64,000 nt of DNA, taken from positions 1 through 64,000 of the forward strand of contig JAUHXC010000033.1 of NCBI GenBank assembly GCA_030427205.1, written 5' to 3'. Source of the DNA: a bacterium. Lineage in GTDB: Bacteria > Myxococcota_A > Bradymonadia > UBA7976 > UBA1532. Of the stretch, positions 8,879 to 18,265 are shown piece by piece. The notes beneath the pieces are model-generated. The model was not told where the DNA came from, made no database searches, and saw nothing but the letters and a program-made list of their open reading frames with translations. Position 1 is the first letter of the stretch; each line of letters starts with the position of its first letter. The position numbers and the translations under genes are program-made.

Positions 8879-9470
8879 CGATCGCGACCCGATTGCCCAT
8901 ATACAACCCCTCGTCGAGGCAGCGCACGAGCAGATGCGCCACGTCGCTGTGCCGCACCTTCAGCTTGCCGAACAAGGCGCCCTCCGCCTGATGCGCATAG
9001 GCCCCCGTCACCTCGCCCTCGGTCATGATCGGCGGGCAGATGAACGTCCAGTCGAGCCCGCTCGCCCGCAAGAGCGCGATGCTCTGCCGGTGCATCTCGG
9101 TGATCGCCTTCAGCGTCTCGGGGAACCACGGCTGCTCGACCATCAGCCCGCCCATCGGCGCGTCGAGGGCCCCCGCGCCGCCGACCCCGATCAGCCGCGT
9201 CACCCCGTGGGCCTTGGCCGCCGCGATCAGGCTGGCGATCGTCTTCGGCCGCGTCTCGAGCGGGCCGCCCACCACCGAGACGATCGCCTCGACCCCGGCC
9301 AGCGCCGCCTCGACCGCCGCGGCGTCGCGGCTGTCGAGGGCCTGATTGTCCACGCCGTCGACCGCGCCGCCCGAGTGGCTGAACGCGCGCACCGTATGCC
9401 CCGCCGCCAGGAGCTGCGCGCACAGCGGCCGCCCCGTCTTGCCCGTCGCGCCGATCACCGCGACCTGCAT
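8871..9470 (-). CDS. NAD(P)-binding atypical SDR / NmrA-like protein
   Basis: 199 residues with an N-terminal Rossmann dinucleotide motif (VAVIGATGKTGRPL) and the overall layout of short NAD(P)H-binding proteins such as biliverdin reductase B or SDR_a5-type enzymes: VSVVGGP, LIGVGGAGAL, WTFICPPIMTEG and a C-terminal DVAHLLVRCLDEGLYMG. It lacks the YxxxK catalytic pair of classical SDRs. Substrate unknown. It sits one base after the stop of the upstream small gene and overlaps the downstream secreted protein by 8 bases, so the three are likely co-transcribed. Confidence 0.85.
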   Translation of the reverse strand: MQVAVIGATGKTGRPLCAQLLAAGHTVRAFSHSGGAVDGVDNQALDSRDAAAVEAALAGVEAIVSVVGGPLETRPKTIASLIAAAKAHGVTRLIGVGGAGALDAPMGGLMVEQPWFPETLKAITEMHRQSIALLRASGLDWTFICPPIMTEGEVTGAYAHQAEGALFGKLKVRHSDVAHLLVRCLDEGLYMGNRVAIGE

Positions 9471-9471
9471 A

Positions 9472-9738
9472 TCACTTGCCCCCGTTGCGCTGCTTGATCA
9501 GCCGACCCATCTCGGCCTGGAAGGCCAGCGCGAGCTTGCCCCCGTGCTCACCGTAGTCGACGTCGTTGGCCTCGAAGCAGTGCACGCCGTAGTAGTGCCA
9601 GGCGTTGTCGGTCAGCTCCTCGATGTCGTCCTCGTCGAGGCCCACCGCCTCGTACTCCGCGTCGGCGCCCGAGTCGAACGCCTCCGCGGCGTGGGTCCGG
9701 GCCATCTCGAGCAGCGTCTCCAGGTCGTGCGTCGCCAT
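9472..9738 (-). CDS. Small acidic hypothetical protein
   Basis: 88 residues, starting at ATG 9736-9738 with a CTGGAGG site 5 bases upstream. A longer in-frame extension upstream overlaps the sirtuin gene on the other strand and is rejected. The sequence is acidic in the middle (AEYEAVGLDEDDIEELTD) and basic at the end (IKQRNGGK), with no signal peptide or membrane segment. It leads the operon with the NAD(P)-binding protein. I do not recognise the family. Confidence 0.65.
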   Translation of the reverse strand: MATHDLETLLEMARTHAAEAFDSGADAEYEAVGLDEDDIEELTDNAWHYYGVHCFEANDVDYGEHGGKLALAFQAEMGRLIKQRNGGK

Positions 9739-9831
9739 GCGGTCCTCCAGATGTGGCGGTCTCTGGTCTACCGCGGCCCGCCCGCGGCGACAACCGTGCA
9801 TCCGCCGGGCCCCGTCGGACATCCGCCTCAC

Positions 9832-10656
9832 ATGCTCAGCGACATCGAACCGCTCGCCGACCTGCTCGCCGACGCCCGGCGCCTCGTCGTGCTCACCGGC
9901 GCCGGGTGCAGCACCGAGTCGGGCATCCCCGACTACCGCAGCCCGCGCCCCGGGCCGCGCAGCCGACCCATCCGCTACATGGAGTTCGTGCGCAAGCCGC
10001 TGATGCGCCGCCGCTACTGGGCCCGCAGCATGGTGGGCTGGCCGGCGATCGCCGCCGCTCGCCCCAACTCGGGCCACGCCGCCCTGGCCCGGCTCGAAGC
10101 CGCCGGGCGGGTCGACACCCTCATCACCCAGAACGTCGACCGGCTGCACCACGCCGCCGGCAGCCGCGACGTCGTCGAGCTGCACGGGGCGCTCGCCGAG
10201 GTGCGCTGCCTCGACTGCGGCGCCATCACCGATCGGGCGGCGATGCAGGCCCGGCTGCGGGCGGCCAACCCCGGCTGGATCGCCGCCGCCGATACGATCA
10301 ACCCCGACGGCGACGCGACCCTCGACCGGGACGATTACGAGCGCTTCGTGGTGCCGCCGTGCGCCACCTGCGGCGGCATGCTCAAGCCGCGGGTGGTCTT
10401 CTTCGGCGAGTCGGTGCCGCCGCAGCGGGTCGCGGCGTCGTTCGCGGCCGTCGAGCGGGCCGACGCCCTGCTCGTCGCCGGCACCTCGCTCACCGTCTAC
10501 AGCGGCCTGCGCTTCGTGCGCGCCGCCGCCGAGCGCGGCCTGCCCGTCGGGTTGGTGAACCTGGGCCCGGTGCGCGACGACCACCTCATCGACGCCCGCA
10601 TCGACGGCCCGACCGGCGCCGCGCTGCCCGCCCTCGTCGAGCGCCTGCTGCGCTGA
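9832..10656 (+). CDS. Sir2-family NAD-dependent protein deacylase (class II, SIRT4-like)
   Basis: 274 residues from ATG 9832; the frame is open upstream but the Sir2 domain begins at once here. Hallmarks in order: GAGCSTESGIPDYRSP near residue 22 (NAD binding), TQNVDRLHHAAGS near 96, catalytic His in VELHGAL near 119, two zinc-binding CxxC pairs (CLDC, CATC) and GTSLTVYSGL near 218. The segment RRRYWARSMVGWPAI is typical of SIRT4-type class II sirtuins rather than of CobB. Such enzymes remove acyl groups from lysines using NAD+. Cytoplasmic. It is divergent from the preceding operon by 93 bases and converges on the next gene. Confidence 0.92.
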   Translation: MLSDIEPLADLLADARRLVVLTGAGCSTESGIPDYRSPRPGPRSRPIRYMEFVRKPLMRRRYWARSMVGWPAIAAARPNSGHAALARLEAAGRVDTLITQNVDRLHHAAGSRDVVELHGALAEVRCLDCGAITDRAAMQARLRAANPGWIAAADTINPDGDATLDRDDYERFVVPPCATCGGMLKPRVVFFGESVPPQRVAASFAAVERADALLVAGTSLTVYSGLRFVRAAAERGLPVGLVNLGPVRDDHLIDARIDGPTGAALPALVERLLR

Positions 10657-10671
10657 GCGCCGTCGCGACGG

Positions 10672-11415
10672 CTACTCGAAGAGGCTGTCCCGCGGCAGCT
10701 CCTGCACCCGCTCGCTGAGGTGCAGCAGCCGCGACTTCAGCTGCGATCGGTGCGAGAGCAGGAAGAGGTCGCGCTTGACCTTCAGCTCGGTCGAGAAGGC
10801 GCCCTGCTCGTTCATCGCGTTGGAGAGCTGGCCCAGGCCGTAGAGAAACGCCATCACGCCCAGCCCCTGCCAGGTGCGGGTCGTATTGCGCATCAGCACT
10901 TTGCTCCACTGCCCGTCGACCTTGTTCGTGGCCGTCTTGAGCATCTTGGTGATGGCCATGCTCGCGCCGGTCGAGACGGCGAGCACCTGCGCCTGATACT
11001 TCACCTTGTCGGTGGCCGCCTGCTGCAGCCGATCGATGTCGTAGGGGGTCGTGCCGACGAGGGTCGCGCCGGCGTTGATCACCTTGGTCAGGCTGTAGCC
11101 GGGCACGCTCAAGAGCGACATCGCCCAGCTCTGGGCCGAGGCGTTGACGTCCTGCTTCAGCGACGGGGCGAAGCCGAAGTAGTACGCCCAGTAGCCGCCC
11201 TCCACGGCCGGGTTGAACAGGTTGGGCGCGTTCATCAGCGCGTTGTAGCGGTTGGTGACCATGCGCTTGAGGCCGGTCGAGACCAGGCTCGTCTGCCGCT
11301 CGTTCGCGTTCTCCTGCTCGAGCTGCTTCACGACCTTGTGGACCTGGTTGTAGTCGGTCGATGCCTTGCTGAACGAGAGCTGGATGTTCTTGATCAGGTT
11401 GTCGAATGGCCACAT
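10672..11415 (-). CDS. Hypothetical protein, possibly membrane-associated
   Basis: 247 residues, starting at ATG 11413-11415 with ACGGAGG upstream. No signal peptide. The N-terminal 60 residues are predicted helical and polar (KVVKQLEQENANERQ); two moderately hydrophobic segments lie near residues 145-160 (QVLAVSTGASMAI) and 187-202 (GLGVMAFLYGLGQL). Aromatic-rich GGYWAYYFGFAPSLK around residue 74 is distinctive. The base composition is a little less GC-rich than its neighbours. I do not recognise a family. It ends 15 bases from the sirtuin stop (convergent). Confidence 0.6.
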   Translation of the reverse strand: MWPFDNLIKNIQLSFSKASTDYNQVHKVVKQLEQENANERQTSLVSTGLKRMVTNRYNALMNAPNLFNPAVEGGYWAYYFGFAPSLKQDVNASAQSWAMSLLSVPGYSLTKVINAGATLVGTTPYDIDRLQQAATDKVKYQAQVLAVSTGASMAITKMLKTATNKVDGQWSKVLMRNTTRTWQGLGVMAFLYGLGQLSNAMNEQGAFSTELKVKRDLFLLSHRSQLKSRLLHLSERVQELPRDSLFE

Positions 11416-11553
11416 GGCTCGACCTCCGTTGCATGTGGGGGGACTGCGCGGCGAAAGGCTCGCCGCCGAGCGGTTTGTACCATATTCGGGATACGTGGAT
11501 CCCGGCGTCTGCTGCTATGGTCGAGCGGGCGCCGCCTGCGCCGGAGGGTGACC

Positions 11554-13149
11554 ATGCGACTGCTCTGGATCGTCTTCGTCGGCGCCGCGCTGAGCGCGTG
11601 CAGCGAGACCCGGCTGACCTGCGGCGAGGGCACCCGCGAGCAGGGCGGGCGCTGCGTGCTCGGCGAGCCGACGCGCACCTGCGGCGCGGGCACCCACGAA
11701 GAAGACGGCGCCTGCGTCGCCGACGCCCCCGATCTCGAATGCGGCGCGGGCACCCATGTCGCCGGCAACGAGTGCGTGCCCGACGCCATTCTGCGCTGCG
11801 GCGAGGGCACCCGCGAAGAGCGCGGCGCCTGCGTGCCCGGCGCGCCGGCCTTCGAATGTGGCCCGGGCACCCACGCCGAAGACGGCGCCTGCGTGCCCGA
11901 CGCGGACGCGCTGGTCTGCGGCGAAGGCACCCGCGCCGAGGACGGCGCCTGCGTGCCCGACGCGGAGCTGGTCTGCGGCGAGGGCACCCGGGCCGAAGGC
12001 GGGCAGTGCGTGCCCCGGGTGCGCTGCGGCGAAGGCACCCGGGAGGACGGCGGCGCCTGCGTGCCCGGCTTCGCGCGCATCGAGTGCGGCCCGGGCACCC
12101 ACGAAGAGGGCGGCGTCTGCGTGCCCGACGCGCCCGAGGTCGAGTGCGGCCCGGGCACCCACCTCGACGAGGGCGCCTGCGTGCTCGACGCGCCGGCTCT
12201 GGACTGCGGCGAAGGCACCCACCCCGACGGCGACCGCTGCGTGCCCGACGTGCGATGCGGCCCGGGCACCGTCGCCCGGCTGGATGAGTGCGTCAGCGCC
12301 GAGGAGCAGTGGGTGCATCTGCCGGTGCCCGACGGCGTCGGGGTCACGATCAGCCAGGGCTTCCGCAGCAACTTCAGCCACCAGGACGAGAGCGAGTTCG
12401 CCGTGGACTTCGACCTCGCCGAAGGCAGCCCGGTCACCGCCGCGCGCGGCGGCACGGTCCTGCGCATCAAGGAGGACTCGAACCAGGGCTGCCCCGAGCG
12501 CGACTGCGCCGCCGACGGCAACTTCGTCGAGATCGACCACGGCGACGGCACCATCGCGCAGTATTTCCACCTGCAGCAGGACGGCGCGCTCGTCGAGCCG
12601 GGCGACGTGGTCTGCGCCGGCGATCGCATCGCGCTGTCGGGCAATACCGGGTTCACGACCGGGCCGCACCTGCACCTCGCGATCTACGATCCGTTCCGCT
12701 TCTCGCTGCCCATCCGCTTCTTCGAACTGGCCGAGATCTCCGACGGCGTGCCCTTCGCCGGCCGGGTGATGGTCTCGCAGAATACGCCCGCAGAGTGCGC
12801 CGGCGACGCCCGCTGGTCGGCCTGCCCCGCCGACGCCTACCTCTCGATGGGCGTCAGCCTCAGCGCGCCGCCGCCCTGCACCCGGGTGGTCGCCGGGGTG
12901 CAGTATCCGGTCGAGGGGCGGGTGCTCAGCGGCACCGACCGGGTGCGCATCGGGGTCTACAGCGACGTCGACGACGGCTGGATCGCCCGCTGCGAAGACA
13001 CCGCGCCCGACGGCACCTTCCGCTCGACCGTGGCGTTCGAGAACAACCAGAGCTTCGGCTTCATGATGATCGCCGCCGCCCGCCAGGACGAGTGCCGCAC
13101 GTTCCAGGGCTGGCAGCGCAGCCCGCGGATCGTCGTCGAGCAGCCGTAG
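11554..13149 (+). CDS. Lipoprotein with Cys-rich repeats and M23 peptidase domain
   Basis: 531 residues. The ATG at 11554 follows a GGAGGG site; the longer frame upstream is antisense to the preceding gene. Lipobox ALSAC gives lipidated Cys16. Residues about 22-245 are 13 or so repeats of roughly 15 residues with the pattern CGEGTREEGGACVP. Residues 250-400 form an M23/LytM domain: a His in FSHQDESEFAVDFDL with the Asp of VDF, and the HxH pair in GPHLHLAIYD, all expected zinc ligands. M23 enzymes cut peptidoglycan cross-bridges. The C-terminal 130 residues carry several cysteines and a possible beta-sandwich. Confidence 0.88.
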   Translation: MRLLWIVFVGAALSACSETRLTCGEGTREQGGRCVLGEPTRTCGAGTHEEDGACVADAPDLECGAGTHVAGNECVPDAILRCGEGTREERGACVPGAPAFECGPGTHAEDGACVPDADALVCGEGTRAEDGACVPDAELVCGEGTRAEGGQCVPRVRCGEGTREDGGACVPGFARIECGPGTHEEGGVCVPDAPEVECGPGTHLDEGACVLDAPALDCGEGTHPDGDRCVPDVRCGPGTVARLDECVSAEEQWVHLPVPDGVGVTISQGFRSNFSHQDESEFAVDFDLAEGSPVTAARGGTVLRIKEDSNQGCPERDCAADGNFVEIDHGDGTIAQYFHLQQDGALVEPGDVVCAGDRIALSGNTGFTTGPHLHLAIYDPFRFSLPIRFFELAEISDGVPFAGRVMVSQNTPAECAGDARWSACPADAYLSMGVSLSAPPPCTRVVAGVQYPVEGRVLSGTDRVRIGVYSDVDDGWIARCEDTAPDGTFRSTVAFENNQSFGFMMIAAARQDECRTFQGWQRSPRIVVEQP

Positions 13150-13560
13150 GTGCGCCGGCCCGGCGGTTCGAACCGCCCGCCGCGACGACCTCCGCCCCCG
13201 ACATGTGCTTCGAACCGCCCCGGCGCGCGTGGGGGTCCTCGGCGCAGGGCGGTTCGAACCGCCTCGGCGCCCATGGGGTCGCCGGCGCATGGCGGTTCGA
13301 ACCGCCCCGGCGCCTATGGGGCTGCCGGCGGCGGGCGGTTCGAACCGCCGCGATGTACGGGCATGTAGGCAAGAGTGGCCCTTCGAACCGCCCATCGATG
13401 AGGAGATGTCCTCATCATGGGGCGGTCTGGACCCCCTCGATGTACGGGCATGTAGTCAAGAAAGACTCGCCAGACCACCCCCCGATGAGGAGTTGTCCTT
13501 ATCGGGGGGCGGTTCGAACCCCCTCGATGTACGGGCATGTAGGCAAGTAGGGCCCGCGCG
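13150..13560. repeat. 43-bp-period intergenic repeat array 1
   Basis: The array begins right after the peptidase stop codon. TTCGAA-centred elements (or their variants) recur at 13167, 13209, 13253, 13296, 13339, 13382, 13426, 13469, 13513 and 13556, a spacing of 42-44 bases. Four copies are perfect 16-bp palindromes GGCGGTTCGAACCGCC. The last part is an 87-bp dimer: GATGTACGGGCATGTAG recurs at 13352, 13439 and 13526. Between them are hairpins with stems that differ between units but still pair. No cas genes and no unique spacers, so not CRISPR. Confidence 0.85.
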
Positions 13561-13815
13561 ACCGCCTGCTCGCGGCACACCTCCGCCGCGACGGCGGAGC
13601 GGACCGCCGCGCGCCGCGAGGGGATCCGCCGCCGACCCCCTCCAGACCGCCCGCGCCGGGCACACCCTCGCCCGCGGGGCCGTCGAGACCGGCCTGCTCG
13701 CCGAAACCGCGCCCGAGACGCCCGGCCCACGGGCCCGGCGGCAGGCGACTGCGCGCCGACGACCGTGCTAACCTGCCCGCGCCGGATCACCGACCCCCCG
13801 GCCGGAGGCTGCTCG
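13561..13815. other. Intergenic stretch, nothing recognised
   Basis: 255 bases between the repeat array and the next lipoprotein gene. It is very GC-rich, has short open frames on both strands without ribosome-binding sites, and shows no promoter I can support. Confidence 0.5.
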
Positions 13816-14280
13816 ATGTCCGCTCCGCGGATTGCGCTCGCCGCGCTCGCCTTGTCGTGCTTGACCCTGACCGCCTGCGGGCCGCGCTTCGAGGTGCGCG
13901 GCGTGGCCTACGACCTCAGCGACGCCGAGGCCGGCTTCGCCCGCGAGTGGGCCGCCGCCGAGCCGGTGGAGGCCGCCGACGCTTGTCGCTATTGGGATAC
14001 GAAGCAGCAGGAGGCGGGCACGGTGCATACCCGCACCGCGCGCCGGGTGGGCGACTATCGAAAGCTGCGCTTGTGGACCCAGGCCAACCGCATCGCCCGC
14101 TGCACCGACGCCGGGGCCAGCGATGAGACGCCGGCGACGCTGCCCGGCGCGGCGGCCGACGAAGATGCGCCGCCGGTCGACGCGCCGATGGCGACGCCGC
14201 CGCCCGCCGAAGAGGACGCGCCGCCGCCGCCCGCCGCGCCGAGTCCACCCGCCGACGAGGACGCGCCGCCGCCCGGCTGA
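13816..14280 (+). CDS. Small lipoprotein with Pro/Ala/Asp-rich tail
   Basis: 154 residues. ATG 13816 is preceded by GGAGG at 13803; the upstream extension of the frame lacks a site. Signal peptide with lipobox LTLTAC, lipidated Cys21. The central part (FEVRGVAYDLSDAEAGFAREW, YRKLRLWTQANRIARC) is compact and has a Cys pair. From residue 105 the tail is low-complexity with PPPAEEDAPPPP repeats, like a flexible cell-wall-spanning linker. The TonB receptor begins 105 bases downstream on the same strand. No family recognised. Confidence 0.7.
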   Translation: MSAPRIALAALALSCLTLTACGPRFEVRGVAYDLSDAEAGFAREWAAAEPVEAADACRYWDTKQQEAGTVHTRTARRVGDYRKLRLWTQANRIARCTDAGASDETPATLPGAAADEDAPPVDAPMATPPPAEEDAPPPPAAPSPPADEDAPPPG

Positions 14281-14385
14281 GCGGGGGAGAGCCGGCGCGA
14301 TGCCGCTCGCCGTTGGCAGATGTCCCGCGATGATCTACCTTCCCGCCACGCCGCCTGCCGGCGGACGTCTCGGGGAGGAGATGCC

Positions 14386-16733
<2,348 letters not shown>

Positions 16734-16734
<1 letters not shown>

Positions 16735-17195
16735 TGCCCGCTGTCGACGTGCCCGGCTGGCTCGACGGGCTGTTTCTCTTCGCCAACGCCAGCGTGATGC
16801 CGTTCTGGCTGCTGATGCTGTTCGCGCCCGGCTGGCCGCGCACCCGGCGCATCATCGCGTCCCCGTGGATCGTCATCGCGCCGGTCGCGCTGTACACGGT
16901 GGCGATCGTGCCGCTGATCCCCGGCCTCTTCGCCGACATCGCCCGCCCCGATCTGGCGAAGCTGGTGACCCTCTTCGCGGCGCCCGAGGCGGTGTATGTG
17001 GCGTGGCTGCACTTCCTGGCGTTCGACCTGTTCGTCGGCCGCTGGGCCTATCTCGAAGCCCGCCGGCGGGGCACGCCGGCCTGGGTCAGCAGCCCGATCC
17101 TGTTCTGCTGCCTGATGTTCGGCCCGCTGGGCTGCGGCCTGTGGCTGCTGGCCCGCACCCGCTGGCCCGATCCTTCCGCCCAGGGCGGCGGGTGA
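16734..17195 (+). CDS. ABA4-like (DUF4281) integral membrane protein
   Basis: 153 residues with four hydrophobic segments (about 9-30, 42-64, 80-100, 115-138). The spacing and the motifs FANASVMPFWLLMLFAPGWPRTRRII, near the start, and MFGPLGCGLWLL, near the end, fit the ABA4-like family, named after the plant protein needed for neoxanthin formation; bacterial members are uncharacterised. Start overlaps the receptor stop by one base. A Rieske oxygenase lies convergently 17 bases downstream. A role in processing an imported isoprenoid-like compound is speculation. Confidence 0.75.
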
Positions 17196-17211
17196 CGCGC
17201 TGTGCGTCCCG

Positions 17212-18201
17212 TCAGGCAGCGTCGACATAGAACTGCCGGCACCATCGCCGATAGCGTCCGATCGGCCCGTCGCCTTTCGCGAGCGCCGGGCGATCGAGGT
17301 AGGCCTTCGAACTCCAGATTTCGAAGTCGTCGGAGACATCGCGGGCGAGCTCACGAAACGCCATCGTCTGCACCAGTCGGTTGGCCGCGCCCCGCGGCAG
17401 GAGCGCCAGCATCGGGTGGGCCCTGCCGGGTGATGTCATCGCCTTCATGGCCGCGCCGATACGCAGCTCGGCGTTCCCGTCGCGGGTCGGGGTGCACAGC
17501 ACCCACAGGCGCAGGTGCAGATCGCGCTGCGCTTCGTATACGTCGACCCGGCTGACACCCAGGCCGAAGAGGTGCGCGTCGAACGTGACCCGGTTGACCG
17601 CCGCGCGGCTCAGGCCGAAGCCGGCGCGGGCCAGGCGATAGGACATCTTGAGGTGGGGCCCGTCGATGTCGGGTCCGCCGCACAGCTCGGTCTCGACGTA
17701 GCCGTGCACCGAGGTGAAGTGACCCAGATCGACGCTGTTCTCGCTGGTCTCCTGCGGGTGCACCGGCAGGGCGAACATGCCGGTCCGCGGCGTCAGCCAT
17801 CCGTCGGCCTCGGGATCGGGGACCTCGAACGTGGGCCCGACGCCCCCGGGGTGATGCCAGACCAGCACGAGACCGTCGGTCTCGCGCAGCGCCCAGGACC
17901 GGTTGCGGCACGTCGGCGGCGGCTTGCCGTCGTAGGGCGTCGAGACGCACTCACCCGACGTCGAGAACGCGAACCCGTGAAACGGGCAGACGACCGTCTC
18001 GCCGTCGATCCGCCCCTGCCCGAGGTGGGCCCCGAGGTGCGGGCAGTGGGCGTCCATCGCCGCGAGCCGCCCCGCTGCGGTCCGGAAGAGCACGATGTCG
18101 TGGCCGCAGAGGGTGCGGCTGGCGATGTCGCCCGGTCGCAGCTCGTGCGAGAAGGCGACGGCGAACCAGCCGATGGGATCGCCGGGCAGGGTCGCAGGCA
18201 T
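17212..18201 (-). CDS. Rieske [2Fe-2S] non-heme iron oxygenase
   Basis: 329 residues from ATG 18199-18201 with GAGGAGA upstream. The N-terminal Rieske domain has CPHLGAHLG (CxH, near residue 48) and CPFHGFAF (CxxH, near 67), the cluster ligands. The catalytic domain carries ENSVDLGHFTSVHGY (near 155), which supplies the Asn/Asp bridge and the two His iron ligands. The layout resembles ketosteroid 9-alpha-hydroxylase and DAF-36/Neverland-type sterol oxygenases, and VHPQETSENSVD fits that branch, but the substrate cannot be fixed from sequence. A ferredoxin/reductase partner is required and is not encoded nearby. Confidence 0.85.
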   Translation of the reverse strand: MPATLPGDPIGWFAVAFSHELRPGDIASRTLCGHDIVLFRTAAGRLAAMDAHCPHLGAHLGQGRIDGETVVCPFHGFAFSTSGECVSTPYDGKPPPTCRNRSWALRETDGLVLVWHHPGGVGPTFEVPDPEADGWLTPRTGMFALPVHPQETSENSVDLGHFTSVHGYVETELCGGPDIDGPHLKMSYRLARAGFGLSRAAVNRVTFDAHLFGLGVSRVDVYEAQRDLHLRLWVLCTPTRDGNAELRIGAAMKAMTSPGRAHPMLALLPRGAANRLVQTMAFRELARDVSDDFEIWSSKAYLDRPALAKGDGPIGRYRRWCRQFYVDAA

Positions 18202-18265
18202 GGATCGTCTCCTCGAAGGCGCGGGGCTCCAGCGTATGCGACTCAGCGCCGGTTGTGAACCTGGC

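Noticed and set aside
9472-10584. 370-residue version of the small acidic protein
   Set aside because: The extension is antisense to the sirtuin gene, whose motifs are certain, and a good ribosome-binding site marks the ATG at 9738.
13150-13550. Repeat array 1 as protein-coding (MYGHVGK-type repeats)
   Set aside because: Frames continue only from shadow frames of the peptidase gene, palindromes are conserved at DNA level, and the 42-44 base steps break frame.
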